From the NCBI RefSeq assembly GCF_901000735.1, contig NC_081545.1, forward strand, positions 28,425,513-28,489,512: DNA of 64,000 nt. The letters run 5' to 3'. Source of the stretch: Corylus avellana (lineage: Eukaryota > Streptophyta > Magnoliopsida > Fagales > Betulaceae). The notes under the pieces were generated by a model that worked only from the letters and a program-made list of their open reading frames with translations, did no database searches and was not told the origin of the DNA. The translations under genes and the position numbers were made by a program. Below, piece after piece: positions 54,858 through 64,000 of the stretch. Every line of letters begins with the position of its first letter. Position 1 is the stretch's first letter.

Positions 54858-56409
54858 ATGGTGCCTCATTTTATCGAGCTTCCCCTCGGGAAGAACCTAC
54901 CATACACCACCACCACCACCATTAAAGCTCTCTTACTAGCCCTCACCGTGATGATTTTCCTCCTATTGATCCCTTTCTACCTGATAAACAATTCATCACC
55001 TCCATGGCTGGCTGCAAAAGGCATTAATGCCATGAGCATAAAACATGGAAAGAAATATTGCAATATATTTCGAGGAAAATGGCTTCAACAACACAATATT
55101 GCTCCTTATTACACTAATGCTACTTGTCGTGAGATCTTCGATCAACAAAATTGCATGAAGTTTGGTCGGCCGGATACCGAGTTCTTGAAATGGAGGTGGA
55201 AACCAGATGAATGTGAGCTTCCTCTCTTTGATGCTGTGCAGTTTTTAGAGCTTCTCAAGGGGAAGTCAATGGCCTTTGTTGGGGACTCTTTGGGAAGAAA
55301 CCAAATGCAGTCACTCTTGTGCCTCTTGGCTAGCGTAAGTTTTTATATAATTACTACAACATTTTTCTTTTTTGCCTTTGCCCCTAAGCATGATTAAAAT
55401 CTAACAATTTGTTTTTTATAAGCAATAAGTGATTATTTAATATGTTATCAGAACAAACGTCTTGAGTTCGAATATTGTCCGATCGATCAATTCACCTTCT
55501 ATTTCACTAAATATTTCATGTAAAGGAAAAATATTAGAATATTAATTAAATAATTAAAATTTAAAATCTCGAAATGTAAGAGTATTTTTCTCAAACTCTT
55601 TGCATTATAATGATCAGGTGGACTATCCTATAGATGTTTCTTACACAAAAGATCCAAGGTTCAAACGGTGGCTTTACGTCGGCTACAACTTCACACTGGC
55701 CTCCTTCTGGTCACCGCACTTGGTGAATGCCATAGACACAGAACCCAACGGACCAACCTACAACCGCCTCATGAACCTTTATTTAGACGAGTCCAACCAT
55801 GACTGGGCGGCTCAGATTGAGGCATTCAACTACGTGATCATCTCAGCTGGACGATGGTTCTTCGGACCACAAATGTTTTACGAAAATGGTCGGATTGTTG
55901 GGTGCCATGCATGCCTCAAGAACAACGTCAAAAACCTAACCATGTTCTATGGTTACAGAAAGGCCTTTAGAACTGCCTTCAGAACCCTATTAAGGCTAAA
56001 AAAATTTAAGGGTGTGACTATTTTAAGGACATTGTCGCCGGCACATTTTGAGAATGGGGAATGGGATAGAGGAGGGAGTTGTGCAAAAACAAGGCCTGTG
56101 GAGAATTCAGAAATGAAATTGGATGGGGCTGATTTGGAGCTGTACATGACTCAAGTGGAGGAGCTGAGGGCAGCAGAGAGGAAAGGGAGGAAGAGGGGTT
56201 TGAAATTTAGAGTGCTTGATACCACTGAGTCTATGGTGTTGAGGCCAGATGGACACCCAAACCATTTTGGGCATGGGGCACATGAAAATGTGACTATTGC
56301 TGATTGTGTCCATTGGTGCTTGCCTGGCCCTGTTGACACTTGGAATGAGCTCTTGCTTCAGATGTTAAAGATGGAAAATGAAGATTCTTTGGATAGAAAC
56401 TTTGGATAA
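54858..56409 (+). CDS. TRICHOME BIREFRINGENCE-LIKE O-acetyltransferase B
   Basis: Exons 54858-55334 and 55618-56409 join in phase 0 to 422 residues, with the intron at the same site as in genes A and C. The tail [13 protein letters not shown] and a membrane anchor (about residues 22-45) precede the TBL domain starting CNIFRGKW. The GDS block is [14 protein letters not shown] (Ser144); the C-terminal block is [14 protein letters not shown] with Asp388 and His391. Between them, the motif that reads WFFRP in A and C reads WFFGP here (SAGRWFFGP), so a conserved Arg is replaced by Gly while Arg appears three residues earlier. This may mark a change of substrate or just drift. A TATA-like tttatatag lies about 100 bases before the start. 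The intron is largely a TRIM fragment. Confidence 0.92.
55420..55570 (+). mobile_element. TRIM-like fragment inside TBL gene B intron
   Basis: atttaatatgttatcagaac is followed by cttgagttcgaat and, about 100 bases on, by aatattagaatattaattaa, the start of the terminal repeat. This is the primer site, body and second repeat of the family in plus orientation. It makes up about half of the 283-base intron. Confidence 0.55.
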
Positions 56410-56793
56410 ATTTTGGATGAATTAAGTGCAACTAAAGATTACTAACTAATCAAATCGGGCATCAGTCAACTAGAAATATTCAAAGCAAAATTCAGATTGT
56501 TAAAAAGGGGGCTTGGGAAGTTTGACTGTTTCTGTAAATAATGTTATAACACCTACTGGCTGGTGGAAATAATTGAAAGATTATTATAAATGCAATGAGC
56601 TATTTGTATTGGCCCTGGCCTATTGTAAACGATAGATGTTACCCTTTATCTTTCTTGTGTCCACTCAAGATTTGTTCTTAATTTTGTGAAGAAGGAAATA
56701 AATTTTTTTGACTGCTTTGGATTTTGGGGGAGATTTGTGTTTGTATTATTAATTGAATTGCGCGTAAGAGCCATGTGCATACAAATGAGAGAC
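56410..56793 (+). other. 3' flank of TBL gene B, copied downstream
   Basis: From attaagtgcaactaaagatt at 56421 to about 56615 the sequence is matched by 58222-58432 with moderate divergence. It is presumably the 3'UTR of gene B. Confidence 0.6.
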
Positions 56794-57052
56794 AGAAAGA
56801 ATCAAATGTTGGGCCAAGAGTTTGAAGCTCTATTCCCTGTGCTACACATTTCGTGAGAACCAAATGTTGTATTGCTTCCAAAACAAGGACACCTTGAACT
56901 TCCAAAAGTCTAGCATTACAGAAAGAATCAAATGTTGGGTCAAGAGTACTGTGAAGCTCTATTCTCTCTCTGCTACACATTTCGTAAGAAGCAAATGTTG
57001 TATTGCTTCCAAAACAAGGACACCTTGAACTTCCAAAAGTCTAGCATTTACA
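56794..57052. repeat. Tandem duplication, two units of 126 and 133 bases
   Basis: Unit 1 (56794-56919) and unit 2 (56920-57052) share agaaagaatcaaatgttggg, gctacacatttcgt and the long tgttgtattgcttccaaaac block. Unit 2 differs mainly by a small insertion (tactg) and an expanded ctctct. Confidence 0.9.
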
Positions 57053-57224
57053 CAATAACTTTGACTTGATGCTTTCTTTGAACCACAGTTAATGGTTACC
57101 AGCTACTGTAAATGCTTTCAATAACTTTGCATGCCTCGTATTTGGCTTTTCTCTTTTGTTTCTGGTATCCTTCTATTGAAATCTGATGCGAATATTGTGA
57201 AAATAAAAGTTTATAAATATTTTG

Positions 57225-57228
<4 letters not shown>

Positions 57229-57262
<34 letters not shown>
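57229..57262. repeat. (AT)n microsatellite
   Basis: About 17 AT units in spacer between TBL genes B and C. Confidence 0.95.
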
Positions 57263-57267
<5 letters not shown>

Positions 57268-57379
57268 TTGTTATTTTTATGCAGATTAATAACTGATTTA
57301 GATAATTGATACCAAAAAAGTAAAAAATGTAATTGACTAAACAAGCATCTGGCATCTTTTCTTTAATACATTATTTATC

Positions 57380-57580
57380 ATTAGCGATGACTTTGATTAT
57401 TATTAGCAATGACAAGTTGTCTAATGAGGTATTTTTAGCAACCACTTCCAACTAACACTATGAAAGTCATCACTATTGAGTCTTTTCCGATGGAGTATTT
57501 GCAACCACTTTAGTGACCACAAAAGTTGTCACTAATTATTATTAGCGACGACTTTGTTAAAGACCATTTTTCTTGTAGCG
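57380..57580. mobile_element. CACTA-like right-end fragment
   Basis: The segment ends ccatttttcttgtagcg, whose reverse complement cgctacaagaaaaatgg is one base from the plant CACTA end CACTACAAGAAAA. Subterminal words tagcgatgactttg, agtgaccac and tagcgacgactttg recur, as in these elements. No left end was found. Confidence 0.55.
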
Positions 57581-57760
57581 TATATATTTTGTTGTTCCTT
57601 CGAGGTATTGATCGTATGTACTTCTGATTGCCTTCCAATTAATGAGAAAGTCTATGATATCATGCATGGCTAGAATCTATTGACTAGTCCGACTAAAAGA
57701 ATATATCAGCAACTCCAAGACCGCCAAACTAAGGAATCTAGATCCCCTTTCATTAAAGAA

Positions 57761-58150
57761 TTAATTAGAGATTCTTCAATTGTCCAACTGGACCGTTCAT
57801 TTTGGGGTGGCCAAAGCCACTCCCATGGCTACAGGGAGTGGTTCAGCTACCCCCTAGGGCTTATCCAAAAAATATTTTTTTAGGTTTGGCCTAGGAGGTA
57901 GTTGAACCACCCCCAAGGGGTGGCCACCCCTTGGGGCCATGGGGGTGGCTTCGGCCACCAGCAATCGAAGCCACCCCCATATTATTTTATAAAATTTTTT
58001 AATTTTTAATTATTTTTATTTTTATTTTCTTTTAACAAATTAAATAATATTTTATTATTTAATTTATAGTGAGACACATGACATTTTATAGTGCGTTGGA
58101 TCAAAATGAATGGTCTAGATGAACAATTGAAGAATCATCTCCAATTATCT
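57761..58150. mobile_element. MITE with GC-rich palindromic core, copy B
   Basis: Inverted terminal repeats of about 45 bases: left gagattcttcaattgtccaa, right (reverse complement) gatgattcttcaattgttca, continuing with ctggaccgttcatttt / ctagaccattcatttt. The centre (57801-57976) has nested ggggtggcc / ggccacccc palindromes, followed by AT-rich sequence. Confidence 0.75.
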
Positions 58151-58221
58151 CCTCAATTGGAAGGTTCCAGATCTCAAGCTAAGAGCCAAATTACCAACCT
58201 ATTTATCAATTAAAGTACTCA

Positions 58222-58432
58222 ATTAAGTACAACTAAAGATTGCTAATAAATCAAATCAGCCATCAGTTAACTAGGATTCAAAACAAAATTCAGACTTGTT
58301 CAAAGGGCGGGACTTCGGTTTTTTCTTTTTTTTAAAGAAAAAAAGTTTCTGGAAATGCCGTACCACCAACTGATGCTGGTGAAAATAATTGAAGGATTAT
58401 TATATGCAAATAATGCAATGGACCATTTGTAA
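58222..58432 (+). pseudogene. Relic of a TBL 3' flank
   Basis: Matches 56421-56615, the sequence after the stop codon of TBL gene B (shared caactaaagatt, caaaattcaga, gaaaataattgaa, gattattat and tgcaatg). A short insertion around 58318-58345 interrupts it. No TBL coding sequence precedes it. It may mark a lost fourth gene or a duplicated flank. Confidence 0.55.
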
Positions 58433-58577
58433 GTTGGCTCTGTTGTCACTATCTTGGGTATTATTAATCTAATCGTAATCATAATCATAATTGATGTTTA
58501 ATTGTCTTGCGCTCATTTTTTCCAATTTCTTGTCGATCGGAATGTACCCCACAAATTTTTGAAAATTAGATTTCGGT

Positions 58578-58580
58578 AGC

Positions 58581-58616
<36 letters not shown>

Positions 58617-58617
58617 C
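58578..58617. repeat. (ATT)n microsatellite
   Basis: About 13 ATT units in spacer. Confidence 0.95.
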
Positions 58618-58881
58618 TATTTTAGCTCCAACAAGGGAAAAATCCATTGGGATATATAGTTGTCAAGAATTCTTTATCTAATGGAAATGTTTTTTTTCCC
58701 CCCTCTAGCAGACAGCTTGGATTGTATAACAGGGGTATTCTCCATAATTGCAAGAAAGCCTAGAAAGAGAAAATTAGAATTTTAAAATTGACACCTAGCT
58801 CGAAACCTCAACTATCTACTACTTTACACTGTATTCTAGGGCTCGAATCCTAAATGCACTATTTCATTTAAAGTTCATTAA

Positions 58882-59150
58882 GGGTGGTGGTTCAATGGCT
58901 TTAAAAAAATTTCAAGTGGTCAAGACATGCAGTTGGACGTGGGTTCAAATCTCCGTAATAAAGAATCTTCATATATGCCTAATTAGTATTAATCATTTTA
59001 TATTCTTATTGATGCCCTGGTGGGACTGGGTCAGACTATGACTCAATCGAATTTGAATGAACGCCTGCGGTTCTCACTGTCTAGGCCTCTCATGTACAGC
59101 TCATAGCGAGTAGGTACTACTATAGTCACGCTTAGGTAAAATAGCCACAA
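58882..59150 (+). mobile_element. SINE-like element
   Basis: The head gggtggtggttcaatggc and the B-box-like gtgggttcaaatctcc (58939-58954) are spaced about as in a tRNA-derived SINE. The part from 59010 on is shared with 42885-43010. The tail and target duplication were not found. Confidence 0.45.
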
Positions 59151-59159
59151 TTGCTCTCC

Positions 59160-60945
59160 CTTGTTTTTGCTAAATAAATAAAAAGGGGCCTAATACTTGT
59201 TTTGCATTATTTCCTTGCCTCACGAATACACGATACTGTGCTTTTTTTTTTCTTATGCATATCGGATTCTTTTGAGTTGGCAAAGTATGATTTGAAAATA
59301 CGGACAAGGTATACAGATTGAAACTTCAAGAATCACTCGGGTCTTGATGAGGACATATAGATCGAACGAAGGAAATGATGAAATGAACCCATTGTTGATT
59401 CCCATGCACCCCAGTACTGACAGTCTGACAGATGCTCAGTGCTGTATAATAAATAAATAAAAATAAAAAGAATGAAAGTTCCGTTATATATATATAATAG
59501 GTTCCAGATAATTATATGCGACAAAATGTGAAGAAATGGACCGACCAACAGCACACTATGTCTAACAAAAAGAAATGTGAAATGTGATTTTAATTAATAA
59601 GCCTAATTTAAGACCATTGCACTCTGTAATCATCTATGACTTTGCTCCCAAGCTACGCCAGGGGAACCTAGTCATTGCATGCTGGAAAAAAGCTGAAGAT
59701 ATATACGAGGTCGTGTTCTTATGATCACTGCAGTCATAATTACAAAAGATATTAGAATTGTGTTTTGCCTTTGCTTTGCAAATATCTATATATATATATT
59801 GACAGGTACATCCATTATCTATTTCTTTAATGTATAAACTCAAGTAATAATTAATAAATAGGATAAACTTGAAGATTCCAACCACCAACTTCAGCAATTA
59901 ATTAGCAAATTAAATTGACCTCTTAACCGAACTTTTATTCATTCAAAATCATACACGATATCCCAAAAAAGAAAAATGATAAGACATAACCCTATCCTCT
60001 CTTTTCTGACTAAAATCTTTTATAGGCCCCAACTCAACTTAGGGTGGATGGTCTTATTGAATTAAATCGTTTGAGTTTGAATCCCTATGCTCTATGATGT
60101 AGGCTCGTGTTAATCATTCTTACGATCCTAAGTGTTTTGCACGTGTATATAAGTTATTGGGTATCTTCTCTTTACAAGCTAGTTTTAAATTATGAATTAT
60201 ACCTAAAGTTTATATTACTTGGTATATATTAAAACCAGTCACCATGTTGAATATGAGATCAAACGTTGCTCATTGAGTGTGGGATTGAATCAGCTGCGGC
60301 TCAATTAAACACTATTTCCTTGCAAACCGGTTTTTAAGGAGTGAGTTATAATCAAAATTTGTACAAGTTAGTCAATTGATGAACTCATTTTGTATATATA
60401 TCGTGGGAATGATCAGTTAATGCATGTAACGGTCACTAATGGCGTATATAATTCACTTTTTTTGAAAGCATGTCTGCCACGAAAACTACTTTTATGTAAC
60501 TTACATCCTACTTTTATGTTCAACAGGAATGATTTGGTCTTATACCTTCTCAAACAAGAAAACAAGAATAAATTTGGGATGCAGCCTGGTTGTTTTTTGT
60601 TTTTTTTTTTTTTGTTTTTCTCCTTAAAATAATAAAACATGACAGCAAAATTGAATAGAAAAGAAACTTCTCCTTCTCTTTTTTCTTTACAAGTTAGTAT
60701 TGATTACGATTCTACGAATCATGATGCATTGATGCTTATTGCTTACCGAAAAAAAAAAATAAAAACAAGTAATGATGGTGCTCATTTGGTTGGTATACCG
60801 TATGATTAATTACAAAAGGATTTATTCAACCTAGTCCATATATATATGCACATCATCACCGACATGATCATTATATATATATGTATATATATAATTTCAA
60901 TACAAAGTATCTTTCTCATCGATCGTCGACACTTATCCAGCATAT
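59160..60945. other. Spacer upstream of TBL gene C
   Basis: AT-rich. A gagtttgaatccc word near 60070 is B-box-like but isolated. No other feature was recognised. Several TA runs lie within 120 bases of the TBL gene C start, where the core promoter would be. Confidence 0.4.
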
Positions 60946-62637
60946 ATGAAGTTTCATGGCCCCGTTGAGCTTCCTAATGGAAAAACCACGTCAACCGACA
61001 TCCCCAAACATGTTTTCCAAGTAGCCATTGCATTGATCCTCCTCACCATAATCCCTCTGTTCATAAACAGAAACACACATCCACCAATATTGCCTTCTCC
61101 TAAGATCGATAACGACCAATATTATGGTTTGGGAAGCAGAGGATTTGAGAAGAAATCATGTGATATCTTTGCTGGGAAATGGGTTCCATTCCCCAGGGGG
61201 CCTTATTACACAAATGAAACTTGCAACTTGATCATTGATCAGCAAAACTGCATGAAGTTTGGGAGACCTGATATGGAGTTCCAGAAATGGAGGTGGAAAC
61301 CAGATGAATGTGAGCTTCCTCTCTTTGATGCACTTCAGTTCTTGGAGCTCGTCAGAGGGAAGTCCATTGCCTTTGTTGGAGACTCTGTGGGACGAAACCA
61401 AATGCAGTCACTGTTGTGCCTCTTGGCTAGTGTAAGTGCTCAATCTTTCTCTACCAAAGTAAATGCTCTTACTAATGGTCGTGTAAATCCTTTTCAAATC
61501 AAACCACCAGATCGTATGATCATGATCGTTCAAAAATCAACAAGTGCATACATGCACCCAAGCATTACCTTAAAGCAATAGCTTGGTGTTAGTTGGGCTT
61601 TATAAATGCCAGATTAACATGTTCTTTTTTCATGTGCGACTCTCTTCTTTTCTCTTTAAAACAAACCACAAAATAAATATATATACATACTAATTTTGAA
61701 ACTTTTTTAACAATTTCTTTCAGCTTGAAGAAAGCTTGCAGTACTCTAAGTCTTAGATGATAATTCTCGACAGCATAAAGACTAATATATTCCAATTCTA
61801 AGGCCGTACATATTCTGCATCTTTCAGGTGGTTTATCCTGAGGATATCACTGAAAAGTATACATCAGACAACATAAATTTCAAACACTGGTTTTATGCAG
61901 ACTACAATTTTACAATAGCAACACTGTGGTCTCCGTTTTTGGTAAAAGCCAGTGACGCAGACCCCAACGGGCACTCCTACAACAGCATTATGAACCTCTA
62001 TTTAGACAAGGCTGATGAGGCATGGGCAGCAGAAATTACAAGATTCGACTATGTAATCATCTCAGCCGGACAATGGTTCTTCCGACCACTAATGTTCTAC
62101 GAAAATGGTCAACTTGTCGGCTGTTACAAGTGCCAACAAGAGAACGTCACTGCCCTCACACACTACTACGGATACAGGAAGGCCTTTCGAACTGCCTTCA
62201 AAAGCCTTGTAAGCCTCAAAGATTACAAGGGGGTGACACTTTTGAGGACATTTTCGCCTTCACACTTTGAGAATGGGGACTGGAATAAAGGAGGAAATTG
62301 TGTGAGGACCAGGCCGTTTACCAAAGAAGAATTGAAGGTTGATCAATATGTTTGGGAGATGTATTTCACTCAGGTGGAGGAGCAAAGAGCAGCAGCAAAG
62401 GAAGGGAGGAAGAGGGGTTTGCAATTCAGTTTGTTGGATACAACTGAAGCAATGCTGCTGCGGCCGGATGGGCATCCAAACCATTATGGGCACTCGCCAC
62501 ACAGGAATGTGACTCTAGCCGATTGTGTCCACTGGTGCTTGCCAGGTCCTATTGACACATGGAATGAATTTTTGCTTTATATGTTGATGGGGGAAGCTCA
62601 GACAACATTCGGAAGGAAACTAGAGAGAATTGCTTAG
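60946..62637 (+). CDS. TRICHOME BIREFRINGENCE-LIKE O-acetyltransferase C
   Basis: Exons 60946-61431 and 61828-62637 join in phase 0 to 431 residues. A short tail ([13 protein letters not shown]), a membrane anchor (about residues 22-40) and a short stem lead to [19 protein letters not shown]. The GDS block is [14 protein letters not shown] (Ser147) and the C-terminal block [14 protein letters not shown] has Asp394 and His397. [16 protein letters not shown] and the Cys pairs of the TBL domain are all present, so the protein should be active. In the first-exon NCMKFGRPD block and ASV-type splice site it is closer to gene B than to A, although its WFFRP and CVRTRPF blocks agree with gene A. The 396-base intron shows no transposon. 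Third and last copy of the tandem array in this window. Confidence 0.92.
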
Positions 62638-62860
62638 GACTACAGATATATACACTATTTATTAATTCTTTCCATTATAATAGCATGTTCTATAACCTAC
62701 ACTCAATAAAGTTTCACATGTACTTGCAAAATCATTTTTGTAAACATGTCTTCTTTCAAAGAAATGATAGTGTTTTTGGACATAATTTTAGAATCTATCT
62801 GATGCGACAGATTATCTTTCTGCTCAACTTAATCTCAATTAGCTTGACTCTTATTCCTTA

Positions 62861-63014
62861 TTACTAGTGTCATTGATGGCTTATAACTAGTGTCATTGAT
62901 GGCTGTTGGGATAATTGTTTTCTCTTTCCACGACAATCAGGAACTCAGAACTTTATGTCTGAAACTTGGAAGAATCATTCGAACTTTATGTCTGAAACTT
63001 GAAAGAATCATTCG
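62861..63014. repeat. Two short tandem duplications after TBL gene C
   Basis: At 62861-62903 a 23-base unit (actagtgtcattgatggctt) occurs twice. At 62949-63014 a 33-base unit starting aactttatgtctgaaactt occurs twice with one difference. Both lie within about 400 bases of the stop codon. Confidence 0.9.
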
Positions 63015-63159
63015 AAATTGTCAACAGCTTCTTTACCAAACCCATTTTAGATGGCAAAGATTTCTCCTCGTATTTGCTTCAAACACATTCTAAACAAGTC
63101 AAAAAGTATTGGTCAACATAAAACCTGAACTTTGAATCATCGATGGACTTTTAGAGCAA

Positions 63160-63360
63160 GAACAATGTTCTTCTTAGTGGTCGTGTGTTCGAATCCGCTT
63201 GCGGTATTAGTTGCGTGAACCAGATGCTACTAAGAAAAGGCTTTATTGGCTTGCACTTTGGTGGCGTTGTGGTGAGGACTCGCCTTTCGAGACAGTATCT
63301 ATAGTTCAAACCAAACATTTCATAGCGGGTGAGAACCCCGATGATCATGGAACAGGATCC
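63160..63360. repeat. Possible SINE-like segment
   Basis: tgttcgaatccgc at 63187-63199 resembles an RNA polymerase III B box, with a ttagtggtc word just before. The rest is unremarkable and no second copy is present here. Confidence 0.25.
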
Positions 63361-63385
63361 TCTCCAGTCCATTATGGACTGGAGA
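63361..63385. repeat. Perfect short palindrome
   Basis: tctccagtcc pairs with ggactggaga around a five-base centre. It lies next to the MITE at 63396-63694 and may be an outer part of that element. Confidence 0.8.
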
Positions 63386-63395
63386 TGACATATAT

Positions 63396-63694
63396 CCACA
63401 AATGAGACACATATCCCACTAATAAAAATAATAATAAAATATTATTTTACATTAAAAAAATTAAAAAAACAAATTAATAAAAAAAAAAGAAAAAAGAAGG
63501 GGTGGCTCCAAATGCCGTGGAGGGTCAACCATCCCCATAGGCCATGGGGGTGGTTCGGCCACCCCCTGGCAGGTCATTGGGCCAACCCAAAATGGGCTAT
63601 GGTGACTGCCACTCCCTTCTTTTTTATTTTTTTATTAATTTAAAATAATATTTTATTATTATTTTTATTAGTGAAATATGTGTCCCATTTGTGG
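63396..63694. mobile_element. MITE with GC-rich palindromic core, copy C
   Basis: 58-base arms at 63396-63453 and 63637-63694 are inverted repeats with about four mismatches (left ccacaaatgagacacatatc, right reverse-complemented ccacaaatgggacacatatt). The GC-rich core has ccatgggggtggttcggcca and related words. Poly-A stretches lie between arms and core. Confidence 0.85.
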
Positions 63695-64000
63695 CTATAG
63701 GAAAAAAAAAAAAAAAAAAAAGGTGGGTGGTGAAGGTAATTTTATCCAAAAGTTCAGTAGTATCGTTTAACTCTTGAACTAATACATCAAAGCTGTATCT
63801 CCCATTCAGTCCTTTCGTATTCAATCTGTGGGAATATGCTTCATCCTTCATAATAGTATTGTATTAAATGATGAAACATTTAAATCTCAAGTTGGCATAA
63901 GCATATGAATCTACAGAAAATGGGATATAAAATACATTAAATATACATACGAAATTTTCTTATTAAAGTGTGGAGATGTAACTTGGTAAATACTTGAGCT

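Noticed and set aside
1..64000. CRISPR array, operon or bacterial-type island
   Set aside because: The repeats are microsatellites, tandem duplications or transposons. There are no regular repeat-spacer units and every gene is plant-like, with plant introns where introns are present.
1..64000. tRNA or rRNA gene
   Set aside because: B-box-like words (14599, 58939, 63187, 60070) lack a foldable cloverleaf and fit SINE-like repeats better.

Overview
This is a nuclear plant window, most likely from a woody eudicot (rosid). It has GT-AG introns, AT-rich intergenic DNA full of microsatellites and small transposons, and proteins that match known Arabidopsis genes closely in architecture. The species cannot be fixed from the sequence. 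I found no new defence, biosynthetic or signalling system. The most informative signals are an assembly fault that breaks a gene at the left edge, a tandem array of three xyloglucan-type acetyltransferase genes, and an unusually readable transposon record with nested insertions and intact target duplications.

Layout from left to right. Bases 1-621 repeat 2846-3466, and a 100-N gap follows (622-721). A minus-strand gene for an NAD(P)-binding Rossmann protein (At5g15910-like) runs from 3071 down to 809 and is then cut by the gap. Head to head with it on the plus strand is an ApgM-type phosphoglycerate mutase gene (4664-8504). Next come a broken DUF1262 fragment (8855-9280), an intronless long PPR gene on the minus strand (9833-13648), a nested transposon block (13810-14660) and the intact DUF1262 gene (15718-17622). 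A type-2 tryptophan synthase beta gene (18234-21583), an FLX-like coiled-coil gene (25104-28855, with a 5'UTR exon near 22600) and a BRCT/RING/PHD protein gene (31503-37273) follow, all on the plus strand. A 65-residue basic protein is encoded on the minus strand at 40999-41196. About 7 kb of transposon-rich spacer leads to three TRICHOME BIREFRINGENCE-LIKE genes in direct orientation (48507-53038, 54858-56409, 60946-62637).

The genes do not form a pathway. They are ordinary housekeeping and developmental loci: glycolytic-type metabolism, indole salvage, organelle RNA processing, flowering-related chromatin or transcription, and wall acetylation. Two local groupings look like conserved gene order. 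The FLX-like gene lies next to the BRCT/RING gene as in Arabidopsis At1g67170/At1g67180, and the Rossmann gene and the TBL genes are neighbours as in At5g15910/At5g15900/At5g15890. Both comparisons rest on recall and need an alignment.

Transposons: five or so copies of a miniature TRIM-like retroelement with a tRNA-Met primer site, three LINE fragments in introns of three different genes, MULE-, hAT- and Harbinger-type MITEs, a family of MITEs with a GC-rich palindromic core, a CACTA-like end, and SINE-like elements.
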